A stretch of DNA of 64,000 nt from Epiperipatus broadwayi (lineage: Eukaryota > Onychophora > Udeonychophora > Euonychophora > Peripatidae): NCBI GenBank assembly GCA_028023455.1, contig JAQFVV010000186.1, positions 2,322,700-2,386,699 of the forward strand, given 5' to 3'. Below are positions 25,265-36,358 of this stretch, in pieces. The first letter of the stretch is position 1; the number at the start of each line of letters is the position of its first letter. The translations under genes were made by a program, and so were the position numbers. Below the pieces are notes generated by a model. The model was not told the DNA's origin, searched no databases, and saw only the letters and a program-made list of their open reading frames with translations.

Positions 25265-25860
25265 CACATGATCATCAATTCCTGTTTCCACAAGCTATTT
25301 AAACAGTAGCAAACTTTCCTCATACACAAGTGTACAATAGATAGGGATTTTAATCCACAAGTTTTACTTATTGATTACTATGGCCTACTCTGGATGGTAT
25401 TATTGTATGAACGTTGCTACTACTGAAAATGACATATAGGTATAAAAATGGTGGCCATGTGAGGGTGTCTTGATACCAATTCTGACCAAAAATGATGATG
25501 ATTATGCTTACTAAAAGTAAAGTCATTCAAAGTTTATAGATACTGAACTGATATCAGATTTGTATGAATAAACAAGTGGATCAGCATTTGTTGAAAATAT
25601 TCTTGTGGTTTCATTTAGACTCGTAACATTATAGCTAACTGAAATAGTTAAAGGTAGATGCCGGAGTGTTGTATTAGACTCAAAAATTTAGGGCCAGCGC
25701 TCTCAGATTCAAAGCTTCTCACTGATGAAAGCCAAAAGCTACAAACTAGTCTGAGGATATTGGATGAAGAGAAACAAGACAGGGATTTTGACACACATTT
25801 ACTGTTTTCCATTGAATATCATTGCTTGCACTGGGTGGCAATATGATATTAACACTTTGT
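25265..25860 (-). repeat. R1 palindromic repeat, nearly full copy
   Basis: It begins TTTAAACAGTAGCAAACTTT at the left and contains the R1 interior (GATACTGAACTGATATCAGA) and the reverse-oriented head (CTCTCAGATTCAAAGCTTCT, then GATATTGGATGAAG). The open frame at 25658-25846 is part of the repeat and not considered a gene. Confidence 0.7.
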
Positions 25861-26504
25861 TTTTGTCTATATATTAGAATCTGGTAAGTTAAATATTCAG
25901 TGGTATACTCTTCACCAAATATCATTTTTCATATATAAAAAGAATGTTTTCCCCATATCTTGAATCTACATGAGATAGAAATGTTAATATTAATCATATA
26001 GGATTAGCAAGGAAGAACAAATTGTGAATTGCAATTTTCATTATAACATTTTTAAATAAACAACCCCACCTAAACCTTTTTTATTAAATGACACATTTAA
26101 TATTTTTCTTGAACTAAAACAAATCAAACTTCCAATCATTAATATCAGATTACCTAAAGTCCTGGTCCTGTTTGTGATCATGTCAATATAACTAATAAGC
26201 ACAGAAAATCAATCCAACATCAACTTATGAAACAATAACAAAAAGATTAATCGATTATTAAAACATTGTTACTGGAATTTAAACTTTTTAAACAAAATGG
26301 AGACTGTATATTAATACTGAAGTAAGTGTGCATTACTCAATTTGGATTCCATATTATATCATTAATTCTGTGATCAATATAAAATAAATAAATTACTTAC
26401 ATTTGGAATTTAAAAAGGAACAGCAAAAAATCTAAATTACATTCCGCTACAATTTTGTAATTATTTCTTTCTAACAGCATAACTATCACACTTGATAAAA
26501 TAAT

Positions 26505-27250
26505 TGTAGTGTTTTGTAAAATGGCAGACATGTTTGTGCACTCCAGAAAAAACTAGAATTTATTCGTAAGGCTGTTTTTAGATCGCGCTCTGATAGCTGA
26601 GGAATTTAATTAGTGCATTGACGTAATGGCGATCGATAATTCCTAGAAATATTTGCTAATTACAAATGTTTCTAGATAAGAGACGTTACCTTATTGGTCA
26701 GTGCATTGATTGATCGTTGCAGTTGTCAGAGAGTGATAAGAAGACTGGGTAATATCTAGCAGTGTAACATAGACAGCAGTAGAGACAAGTCAAGCAGTAC
26801 TGAGTAAGCAGTATTTAAGTAGAGATATCTTGCGTCAGTGCTGGTGGTTAATGATCAGCGCCCAGTGGAAATGTAGTTCATGGGTGTAGCTGAAAGAGAC
26901 CGCAGCGGAGATCTTGAGAACATTCATTGGAGAGCTTCGTTGCAGACCAATTCATCGGAGAGCTTCGTTGCAGACCAATTCGTTTGGAGAGCTTCGTGGC
27001 AGACCAATTCGTTGGAAAGCATTCATTGCAGACCAATTCAGCGGAGAGATTGCAGACCAATTCGTTGGAGAGCTTCGTTGCAGACCATATTCATTGCAGA
27101 CCAATTCATTGGAGAGCTTCACTGCAGACCAATTCGTTGGAGAGCACTCGTTGAAAAAGAACAGCGTGGGAATTGTATAACGTTATTGGCTGACCGCACA
27201 GTATGACTTGCAGATATAACATTGGCACAGTTGTAAGTGCGGATTTAACA
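26505..27250 (+). mobile_element. Candidate solo LTR, GC-rich, absent from unit A
   Basis: A 746-base block begins TGTAGTGTTTTGTAAAATGG and may end TTAACA; ATAAT precedes it and ATAAC follows, a possible imperfect five-base duplication. It is clearly richer in G and C than its neighbours, has a TATA-like TATTTAAG at 26812, an imperfect stem (CTAGAAATATTTG / CAAATGTTTCTAG, 26643-26677) and a minisatellite. Unit A has no such sequence at the matching place. Its opening TGTAGTGTTTT equals that of the gypsy LTRs at 31410 and 54302, but the rest is unrelated. The LTR call is inference; no internal region is attached. Confidence 0.5.
26921..27153 (+). repeat. Minisatellite, unit about 28 bases, eight copies
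   Basis: The core GCAGACCAATTC occurs with variants eight times at 18-30 base spacing, alternating with TTGGAGAGCTTCGT. All three plus-strand frames stay open across it only because the unit is free of stops, so the repetitive peptides it would encode are not evidence of a gene. Confidence 0.85.
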
Positions 27251-27261
27251 ATAACTATAAC

Positions 27262-27475
27262 AATTTAAATAAACAGACAAAACTCTCCATACAGCAGTGC
27301 CACTCAGTGCAAACTAGAATAATCAATAGATGCCAGAAGGTTTGTGCATAAAATACCTATTTAGTGCCTACTCATCCAATATCTCCAGACTAGTTTCTGG
27401 CTTGTGGCCTTCGTCAGTGAGGAGCCTTGGATCTGAGGTGCAGTGCTCTCAGATCCAAGGCTCCTCAGCGATTTA
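27262..27475 (+). repeat. R1 palindromic repeat, left-arm copy
   Basis: It starts AAACAGACAAAACTCTCC and continues CATACAGCAGTGCCACTCAG to the interior GAGGAGCCTTGGATCTGAG, then folds back: 27397-27470 contains AGTGAGGAGCCTTGGATCTGAG followed by its own complement CTCAGATCCAAGGCTCCTCA, a short perfect palindrome. Confidence 0.75.
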
Positions 27476-27479
27476 AAAA

Positions 27480-28555
27480 ATTGAAAGAATATTTATCAAA
27501 ATGCAATAGCTATGATAAATTTACATTTAAATTAAATCTAACATTGAGAAAGGTTTGCAATAGGTGGATTTCATATCTGCAAAACTTTTTATAACAGTTT
27601 TAAAACATATATGCTGTACTTTAAAATGGGAAGCTAAGAGATTAAAAGTAAATGAAAATTATTTAATTCATTACAATTTTAGTAATCCAATATATATATA
27701 TTATTCCCAGTAAAAATATTTGCTGATTTTGTCAAATTTCCGTAAAAGAAGTTTAGTTTTACTGAAATGTAATGTTAATTTATTAGGATTCATCAATTTA
27801 GAGAAATTTTTTGCCTTGCAAGATTTGAAAGCTAATGGGGTCGGTCATTTTAAGAAATATAGTGAAATAAGATGATGTAAAGGTTTTATTTTTGCAAATA
27901 ATGCTTGAGTTTCAGGAAAAGGTGCAAGAGTTATCAGATGAAAGTATATAAGTTGGACTAAAAATAAAAGACTAAAGTAATGTTCAATGGATTTTCTCAA
28001 AAGAAGAAAAATTGATAATTATGATTTAGAAGATTCTTAGTAACTATAAATACTTTCCCCAAATTATTAACAGAGATGGATAAATAATGGATAAACTTGT
28101 AGAATTAAAATTGGATGGAGAACTTGTGGGAGAAATAATACTAAAAAAATACATACTTATGTGTTTGAAAAAAAAAGTTTTAAGAATTGTGTTTACCAGT
28201 TCTTATTTCAACACTTAAGAGAAGAGCAATATACAGTCTACATATAACTCAATGAAGTACGGAGTGATGTATGCTAATAATAACAAAAAAGAGATTGAAA
28301 ACAAAAATAGATGGGTGAGAAAACAAATAGGTATTGCTGACATTACTGAAAGAAATAAGACTCTGAAGCAGATCTGAATTGGGCACAGTGCTAGAAGAGT
28401 TGATAATAGATGGATAGTTGGAAACTTACATGGGATCCCAAAACAGAAAATAATCTAGAATGAGACAGGTGAAAAAGTAAGGCTAGATATTAGAAAAACT
28501 GACTAAACGTGGAATGATCTTCATTCTGCAATGGATTGATAAAGGTTGAAAAATA
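27480..28555 (+). pseudogene. RTE-type reverse transcriptase relic in unit B
   Basis: The relic matches the 3' part of the unit A relic. Readable blocks include the palm text after 27490, a gap near 27690-27860 with unrelated AT-rich insertion, LQVLFLQIMLEFQEKVQELSDES-like text near 27890-27945, ISLRRRAIYSLH-like text near 28215 and the C-terminal tail near 28500 (MIFILQWIDKG). Frames change constantly. Because both copies of the duplication hold it at the same place, it predates the duplication. Confidence 0.7.
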
Positions 28556-29071
28556 TATATCATTTTTGGATTAAGTAACTAGAATAGTAACATATGAATT
28601 TTATGCTTAAATTGATATATACAAAATTTAGGAAACACAATTATATATTAAATATTATATATGATTTCCTGATTAGCTGCCTCAAGCCATATAATATAGC
28701 AACCTAGATATTATACACATGTCCATAGACTGTCACCTACTCATGGGTGCATGGGGATGGCACAAATCATGAATATATTAATTAACATCCAAATGCAAGC
28801 ATGGTGGTTGAAAAGATTACTAAATACCAATTTGGGTAGTCAAAAGCCAGCAAAAAATACTCCTATTTACACACTGTTTTAAATCAATATTAGTCATTAA
28901 TCCTTATTATATCAGTCAGTATTTTGTATTTAAAATAATGAAATTATTTTTACATAAACCTGAATCCATATAAGAAAACATTTTCCAGAGGCAATTTTAA
29001 ATAGTCTTTCTTTTTAAATATTGAAAATAATAATTATGTAATGCAGAGAATCTCTAATATATAGCCCAACT

Positions 29072-29464
29072 TTGATGTTCAAAAGCAATCACTCCAGTTT
29101 CTGGACATTTTCAAATATATATATATATGTTTATAAGATTCCGTGTAGTTGTGGTAAGTTTTATGTAAGTCAGAGTAAGTTTAATCTTAATGAAAGGATT
29201 AAGGTTCATATAAGTAGAGTTAAATATAGGTATCTTAACTCAGCTTTATATATTCATGAATTGAATACAGGTCATAGAATATTGTTTAAAAATGCATTAG
29301 TTATTTCTTATGAAAAGAATGAATTAAAAAGAATAAAAGAGACTTTGATGATAAAACTTCTTGAATCCGAGGCTATCAATCTTATGAAGACATCTTTTGA
29401 TATTAAGGGAAGGTGGAATTATGGAAAGGTTTGCTTGTTTGTATATATATTATTGTTCCTTTAG
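29072..29464 (+). pseudogene. Penelope-like GIY-YIG endonuclease relic
   Basis: A 130-residue open frame contains VYKIPCSCGKFYVSQSKF followed by LNERIKVHISRVKY, an ELNTGHRI block and EAINLMKTSFDIKGRW. This order (first motif VYKI.C, second motif KFYV.QS, a helix with R and H, then LE.EAI.L) is that of the GIY-YIG nuclease at the C-terminus of Penelope-like retroelements. The second motif has S where G is usual, which would impair activity. The reverse transcriptase is missing. The frame start is arbitrary. It is only distantly similar to the Penelope copies at 52.7-61.4 kb, so it represents a second family, and it lies in the B-only insert. Confidence 0.75.
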
Positions 29465-30605
29465 TTTGATTTTTACTTGAGGTCTATTTGTAATAGATGA
29501 AACCATGATTGTGTAAGGATATTGGTAAAATTTTGGATTTTATCTAATATTGTATTGTTTTATGGTTTTGCATTTTATGTATGGACTTGTATAAAATTTT
29601 TATTTTAGCATATGCAAACATTTAATTAATTATTAAGTAAAATAAAAACATTTATTTTGTCATGTTCTCTTTCTCCAATCTTCATAATAGTTCTACTTCA
29701 TTCTAGATGCAATATTCTAACAAATTATCTATATTGCGTTGTCAATCTAAATATTCAATCTATAATGCAGAGAGTATTTTGTTTGTTTTTATAGTGATTT
29801 TTGTAGACACTAAAGACAAACATATAACTAGCAAAAATAAAACTGAAATTTACTTCATCTTATTATTATTTTACATATCAATTTTTTTGTTTGGGATGGC
29901 TCCACTGAATAAAAAAAATTGAAACAAAAATGCATATTTTTTACATAGAAATATTAACTCTTTAAGCCTGATGTGTTTCTGTTAATAAAGAACACCTAAT
30001 TAATATTTAACAAAATATTTTGATTACAACAAAATTGGGGATGAAAGAAATATTAAAATAGAAAACTTGAGATAAAGCATCATCAAAGAAATGTCATTTA
30101 AAAAAAAAATACACAGAAATCAGAAAATTCTGTGAAAGCAAGTTATTTTTTTTAAAAAAAATCTAAAAATTGGAAACCATTTTCTTAAGAGGAATTTATA
30201 AAAAAAAAAAACTTCATTTAGCTTTTGTAGAATTAATCTATCCAGAAGAGAAAAATAAATTTGAGAATACAGATGTGCACCACAGATAGGTACAAGGGAA
30301 ATTGGAAAATGTCATTAAAAGTGGAAGTCATTAATAATAATGATGTCATTCTATTTTTAATTCGTAAAAAAAAATTAGTGCCATCGTTTAAAACGGTAAA
30401 GTTAAATATGGCCTGCCAATTTAAAAGATTACAAACTCTTATGATTAAAGGTAAATTAATTAATTTTTTGATCAAATATAAGCCAATTTTTAAGTCGCAA
30501 ATTTTAAATGGCCCACAAATGATATAAATATCCAAACGGTCTTGGAAGAAAAAACATTTCCAAACCTCGTTTAAGAAAAAAATTTCACTTAAAATGACGC
30601 TTTCA
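29465..30605. other. Remainder of a B-only insert, unrecognised
   Basis: This sequence has no counterpart in unit A. A plus-strand frame at 30261-30527 (88 codons) is basic and begins MRIQMCTTDRYKGNW; an overlapping minus-strand frame of 100 codons covers the same bases. Neither matches a family I know and neither is assigned a function. Confidence 0.4.
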
Positions 30606-31409
30606 ATTTAGGATATGTGGTATGCTACAGATTTTTATTCAATGTTAGCCTAACTATACACAAATATTTCTATTTTTTGTTAAACTGTCATTTTGTGTTT
30701 AATTTTTTTACCCAAACTAATTTCCTTTCAAAAGTTGAAAATGCCGCCATAGATGAAAGCTTGATATTTTTAGTTATAAGTTGAGATCTAAAATGTATTT
30801 CAAAAGATTACATCAGTCTAGTCAGTTTAATAGTAAAATTTAAATGTTTATTCAGATAAAGAAAAACAATTAATTCAATTATTCACTCTCTTATGCAGTA
30901 TTTCCGTATATATTTAATTATTAAGCATAAATACAAAACTTAAAAGAATCTTACTCACAAACGTACTTTTTATTTATATGAAAAATGGCGGTACTTGCAT
31001 AATTGTTGAGATTCTTGACTCAGTTTAAGGAGAAGCTACAGTACATCACATCACATCAACGCTTTCTGCACCGCCACCTACTGGATAATAACATTTTTAA
31101 TGAAATGTGATTATTTTACTTTATGATGTGTGATTAAATAAATAAGATTCATGGATAAAGAAAGCAAAAAATATTTATCATAATTGCCGTATAAACTAAA
31201 CTTTTGTTTAGAGTATTTGAATATTATTTAACATTTTCAGCAACTGTCCATATCTTTATATATTAATGTGATATAAGGATAGATTTAAGCTATTTAACGT
31301 ACGAAACATTCTAAAATAATGATTAAAAGTTCGTCTTCTTTTATTTTCTCTGATTTTAGATTTTGTGTTCATTTATCTTTTTATATTTTTATTTGCATCT
31401 AATCCCTAT

Positions 31410-31609
31410 TGTAGTGTTTTAGTGTCTAGAAATAAAAAACCAGCCAAAAATTTGTTAGGATTCTAAGAAGCGACTTAGCGCTATTTATTAATATTTGTTT
31501 ACTAGCTACAGTCAAAACATTAATACCCCAGACAATGATAATCTAGTACCGCAGTCATTCCTTGAATGACGTCATGATAGCAAATCGTCGCGGATAGTAA
31601 GACATCACA
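31410..31609 (-). repeat. Gypsy LTR, left copy
   Basis: The 200 bases match 54302-54501 and 58566-58760. They begin TGTAGTGTTTTAGTGTCTAG and end CACA. The element reads on the minus strand, as in the 54-58 kb copy. Confidence 0.85.
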
Positions 31610-31905
31610 CTCCTTCACCTTTAATATGGAACATCATAATCCTTGAAATGCACTGGTGGATGGCGTTGACACGGGGGTATTTTCTGTAAGCCTTTGGAGT
31701 TTGAATTGGAGATGTAGGACGCCAAGGTGTTGAGCTTGGATTGTTTGTGTTTTCCTGTGTCACGCTGGATAGAAAATTTTGGGCAAGTGGGGTTTCCTCA
31801 GCAGGAGATGAGATGGTTGGAAGAGTGTCCACTGTTCTCAAGCGCAACTAATCAATGTGCTTATGTTGTAATCCCAGATCAGTTCGGACTTCATATGGCT
31901 GGTTT
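31605..31905 (-). pseudogene. Gypsy pol C-terminal remnant
   Basis: The minus-strand frame 31605-31847 (TVDTLPTISSPAEETPLAQN and onward, with SPIQTPKAYRKYPRVNA) matches the frame at 54473-54736 of the larger gypsy copy, which lies downstream of the integrase. It is the extreme C-terminus of the polyprotein adjoining the LTR. The inversion junction cuts it off. Confidence 0.75.
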
Positions 31906-32065
31906 TTTTATTTCTAGACCTAAAACCAGTTTTGGCATCGAGGATGGGATACGCGAGATATTGAATATTTTTTTTTGCATAAATGTGTTTTACTATTCAA
32001 TAGTGTTCTTTACAATATTATTATTAATCGTACGAAGGACGCCGTACATATATATTTGATTTACA

Positions 32066-33198
32066 ATGGCAACTATTGGTTCTTTAGCACCTTTCAATGT
32101 TGACTCACCGCAAATGTGGGATACATACGCGTCACAGGTGAATTTCTTTTGTGAAGCTAATAATATTATTCCTGACGAAAAGAAACGTGCAACACTCCTC
32201 GCTGTCTTCGGACTAAGAACATTAAGCATTCTTCGTTCTCTTATATCACCTGTGTTACCTCATGACAAGTCATATCAAGAATTAGTAAATATTTTAAAAC
32301 AGTATTTTAATCCACAACCTTCCATTATTTACCAACGTTTCCAATTTCACTGTCGTTGGCAACGAGGAGAAAATGTGCTGCATTTTTAGCCGATCTTCGA
32401 CGTTTGGGATGAGCTGCGATTTTGGTCTTTCACTACCAGAGCGTCTTCGATATCAATTTGTCTGCGGGCTTCGTGATGAAACTATACAGCTCAAACTATT
32501 AACAGAGTAGGGTTTAACCTTAGAGATAGTTTATACAGCGTAGCCTAACTGCTGTATCTGCATTGGTGCAGGTGCATGAAATCGTGCCACAAACACTTCC
32601 ATGTCAACTGTCGATCTTATTCAGCGAAACAGATCAATCTTACCTTGCAAAAATGTTTCTAGGTTTTCATCGCCTTCTCAAACATCCCCTGCACATAAAA
32701 GGAACGCTGGTGCATCTCAATCGGGATTTCAACCCTGTTATGGTTGTGGCAGTCAACACAATCGAGTGGAAGGCCATTGCTGCCAGAAAATAGATCATTT
32801 ACAGCATATATGCCAAGCAAAACAACACAATTCCTGGATCTGCAAATCAATGCATGGCAGTAATGGAGACAGACTATGACATTGTAGATTATATCCATGA
32901 GATACACCATGATGCCCCAACACCTAAATCCTCCGCACACCTGTACATTAATGGCAAGGAATGTATAATGGAAATTGACACTAGATCAGAATATTTTATT
33001 TTATCATTTGATACACTATCTGAATTGTGCAATGGAAAAATACCTGAAGTACATCCAGTAACAATTACATTACGGGATTTCCAGCACCACCTGATATCAT
33101 TCAAGGGATATTGGGTTGTACATGTTCAGTATGGTGTACATTCATGCCATCTATGTTTATTGATAACAGAGAGTCCTTGTACAAACTTGTTAGGATTC
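32066..33198 (+). pseudogene. Gypsy gag and protease, inverted block
   Basis: Gag begins at the ATG at 32066 (MATIGSLAPFNVDSPQMW) and is open for 107 codons; compared with the copy at 58436, one base is missing near 32375, ending the frame. Further on, CYGCGSQHNRVEG (near 32740) is the nucleocapsid knuckle. The protease segment 32854-33198 reads AHLYINGKECIMEIDTRSEY: the catalytic D-S/T-G triplet has become DTR, so it is inactive. Translation ends where the protease text SPCTNLLG runs into the LTR through a shared stretch of about 12 bases. Gag would form the particle and protease mature it. Confidence 0.8.
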
Positions 33199-33337
33199 TA
33201 AGAAGCTAATTAGCACTATTTATTAACATTTGTTTACTAGTTACAGTCAAAACATACCATAGACAATGATAATCTAGTGCTGGTCATTCCTTGAATGAGT
33301 CATGATAGCAAATCATCGCAGATAGTAAGACAGCACA
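33187..33337 (-). repeat. Gypsy LTR, right copy, truncated
   Basis: It matches positions 43-200 of the left LTR and ends GACAGCACA before the CCTAT duplication. The missing first 42 bases are replaced by the inverted protease segment. Confidence 0.8.
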
Positions 33338-33534
33338 CCTATATCTTTCTTATATATTATTAAATTGTTTTTTTAAAATGTTGATTAATTTAACTTCTCA
33401 AATAAACATCATTTACTTCCTATTTATTACTTGTCTTTAAAATTCATTATAATTTTGATTTCCTTGTTCATATTTCCTCTCACTGGCCATAACAGAGACA
33501 ATTTCGTTGACATTTATGAATCATGTATTTACAT

Positions 33535-33959
33535 ATTTGCCTGAAGGTTTGTGATGATGGCATATTATTAGATGTGATGTGTTGGACTATTTCCATTATC
33601 TATGAGTGAATGTTGAATGTATAGAAAATTTTAAACTTTCCAAATAGGAACAACTTGTTAGTTATAACACCCAAATAGACTACACAGGTTAGAAAATAGA
33701 CAACTCTTCTTCAGGTGTTGCTGGCCTATATGCACAGTGGTAATATTCACAGAGAAGTTGAACTAGCATCTTTAGATTCTTGAATATCAAATTTAAGGCA
33801 GATGCTCTAACCAACTGAGCTACTCTGTCAAAGGCAACATATAGTAGAAATTTGATATATTTATAGTTGAGGTTTGTTTCAAATCCAGAGTCGTTTAATT
33901 TTTTTTTTCTTCAACATTCACTCATAGATGGTGGAAATAGTCCAACATATCACATCTAA
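33535..33959 (-). mobile_element. 425-base element with inverted ends and a tRNA-like core
   Basis: Direct repeats ATGTATTTACAT lie at 33523-33534 and 33960-33971. Unit A has the uninterrupted site (CATATATTAACATGTTTCC near 20116). About 45 bases at 33568-33617 (GATGTGATGTGTTGGACTA) recur in reverse complement at 33911-33957. Inside is a tRNA-like sequence on the minus strand and, at 33898-33910, a T run. The 12-base duplication suggests target-primed insertion of a SINE; the inverted ends are unusual for one. Confidence 0.75.
33754..33832 (-). ncRNA. tRNA-like sequence
   Basis: On the minus strand: ACAGAG pairs with CTCTGT as an acceptor stem, D arm GCTC-AGTTGGTTA-GAGC, a stem GCATCT/AGATGC in the anticodon position with an oversized loop, and a B-box-like AGTTCAACTTC. 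The A box TAGCTCAGTTGG is a perfect consensus. No normal anticodon or T stem forms, so it is a tRNA-derived polymerase III promoter, not a working tRNA. Confidence 0.65.
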
Positions 33960-36148
33960 TGTATTTACATGTTCTTTATTATACTTTTTCCCCTTCAAAA
34001 ACTGTCTATCTTCTCTGGTTTTTTTTTTTCATGAATTGATGGTTACGGGCCATACAATTCTAATATAATTTTGATTATATAAATTCATCTTAATTACTTT
34101 TTATAAAAAATGGTTTTACTATACACAAATTAATACATAACAAATGAAAGCAATATATTTCAAAATTCAAAACAGCACATAACGTGATATTTAATAGACT
34201 TAAAACATTGATGAATTTTTTCATCTGTCTTTTAAACATAAGTTTTTCTATTACTACATAGCAATTAGATTTTAACTGATAACTGTGGAATAATGAATCC
34301 ACATTTGTTTAGGCCCTAGTAGAACTAATGAATAAAACATTTACTGAGGTGACATTACAAATCTTAAATTTTTCATTAGGTATCTCAAGTTTCTATCATA
34401 AAGCTTATATTTTTATTCATCGATCAGTTATTTATTTAAATATTGCCTTACATCTGAATAACAATTGAAATGTTAATACTGATAATGTACTTATTTCACC
34501 AATTAAAAATATGGGTTTAAAATCTTGCTTCATATGTTACCAGAAAGGATTAAATCTTTTAAGTGAATGAAAGAGATACAAAAATCACTCGTTTGAAAAC
34601 AGAAATCGTATTAAAAGTCATGAATTAATCTTATTAAGAATTGATATCAATACTTATGCGCTTATAACACTCGTTAAGGAAGTTATGCAGTTTTGAAAAA
34701 TATCATTAAAAAAATTTGCTCTCACTGTGAGTAGAAGATTCCTCCACTAACATTTTTTAATACTTTTATAATTGGAGTCTTAGTTGAAATCATTGACTCA
34801 ATTCTGGAACATATCATTACTAGTAGATCAGAGACTGTCATTTGAATCATATTGAAATATTAATCTCATCTCTAAATCTGGGTAGGTCACTTACTTTCAC
34901 AGCAAACATGATAATTTTCCTAACTTGACCAAAGTGAGTAGCTAAGAGAAAACTTATTGTCAACTAAATAGTAATTACATATTTCTATTGGTAACTTAAC
35001 ATTTATAAATTGAGAAACAACTTTCTCTATTGTAAAAAAAATGGTTTTTTTTTTATTCTTAAAATATGATGTAAGTTTTGATGGTGATCCCCATAAACAA
35101 CTATTTGTATGTCTGTTATTACTCTATAAGTTTTACACCACCATGGAACATGCAATGCTAAAATAGAAATGTGAATCAAATTACTTATTTTAATTTTGGC
35201 TTTTGATGGCATTTAATAATATTAAAAGTTAAGATTAGTCAGAAATTCACTGTCAATTAGTTTATTATTTAATTCTTTTGATGTCCGCAACCCAGACTCG
35301 AATATCAGAAATGTATTCAGAACATTGCTGAAATATTTCTTAATTTTTTACCTTCAATGTCAAAGATTTATCTCCTGATATAATTGTTCAAGGTAGACCT
35401 GAAATTTTTCCAAACATTTTTCATTAGTAAATGTGTTTGAGATTTCTCTGGTAAATACATTATTGACATGGTGTATATTTAACTTTTTCTAGGTTGGGGA
35501 CAAATATTGAAGACAAAACTATATAAAGTAATTTGTACTAAAATATTTCTGATATTAAATATATGCAGGAAACATATGTTATATTTTTCTTATATTTTAT
35601 CTTGTACCCATAAACACAACACGTTTGAGAATCAAGATGCACTAATACATAAATCTAGATATGTTGTTGAATTGTAAGGGTTATATGCATTTTTTTATCA
35701 TATGAATGGAGATGTTTAGTAAGGAATTAGAAATGTAACAACATTGAGATAATACGGGAAATATAAAATTTTAGTTGTATTATTGTCAGCTTTAATTTTT
35801 CCCCATAATTTACTATAAATAAATATATATTTCATCAAAGAAACATCTAATGTATTCAAATCTTAGCAATTGAATTATCTCTGGAACATATGCTAATGAA
35901 AGAAAAAGAAATTTGCCCGTGTGAAAGTTCTTTTTATATTTGTTGTATAATTTTCTATGATGCATTAATATGGGAAAGCTCAATTTCTTTTGTAATGGAG
36001 TTTATAGATAAAATTATCTTTAGATAATTGTTAAAATGTTTATAATTTAACAATATCCTGGCTATGTAATGCCATATTTTTCATAATTATGAATGTACAT
36101 ATTTATAATTACAAAAATACAAGCACAATTTTTTTATTTTATATATAT

Positions 36149-36253
36149 AAATTCATTGAAAGCAAAGCAGTCAATCCTTAATCCAGATCAATAACAATCT
36201 CAATCTGTATTAATATTAGTCTGGATTAATGGTTGATTACTTTTAATGAATTT
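36149..36253. repeat. Short hairpin element
   Basis: The arm 36149-36186 (AAATTCATTGAAAGC...) is complementary, with a few mismatches, to 36220-36253 (TCTGGATTAATGGTTGATTA...). It sits just outside the right end of unit B. No known family is implied. Confidence 0.6.
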
Positions 36254-36358
36254 ACATTTATTGACCTATCTAGTCATGAACCTTATATATGTATACATAT
36301 TGTACTCTGCCAATAGGATGATGATTCCTAGAAACAATGACAAGTTTAGACAAAACTG

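Larger units (their letters stand above)
31410..33337. mobile_element. Rearranged Ty3/gypsy element with inverted gag-protease block
   Basis: Bounded by a five-base duplication CCTAT (31405-31409 and 33338-33342). Left LTR 31410-31609 (200 bases, TGTAGTG...CACA), then about 300 bases in the same orientation as the end of the element at 54502-54790. At about 31905 the orientation switches: leader (TTTTGGCATCGAGGATGGG at 31930), gag and protease run on the plus strand. At 33187 the sequence enters the second LTR in the original orientation, lacking its first 42 bases. Reverse transcriptase, RNase H and integrase are missing. Unit A keeps the uninterrupted target. Confidence 0.85.
25895..36130 (+). 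repeat. Segmental duplication, unit B
   Basis: This is the direct-orientation partner of 14337-24765. B-only material: the candidate solo LTR (26505-27250), an insert of about 1.57 kb at 29035-30605, the gypsy derivative (31410-33337) and the tRNA-bearing element (33535-33959). The A sequence between about 15070 and 17100 has no counterpart here. Roughly equal lengths of the two units result from different insertions and deletions. Confidence 0.85.

Noticed and set aside
26921-27153. CRISPR array
   Set aside because: Unit and spacer are both repeated and variable, the sequence is eukaryotic, and there are no cas genes.
26880-27206. Three overlapping plus-strand open frames of 75-108 codons with repetitive peptides
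   Set aside because: They are translations of the 28-base minisatellite, which lacks stops in all frames; no conserved protein is present.
30261-30527. Plus-strand 88-codon frame as a gene
   Set aside because: It is overlapped by an equally long frame on the other strand, shows no recognisable motif, and lies in a transposon-bearing insert; noted only as part of the unrecognised region.
33754-33832. Functional tRNA gene
   Set aside because: No normal anticodon loop or T stem forms and it lies within a mobile element.
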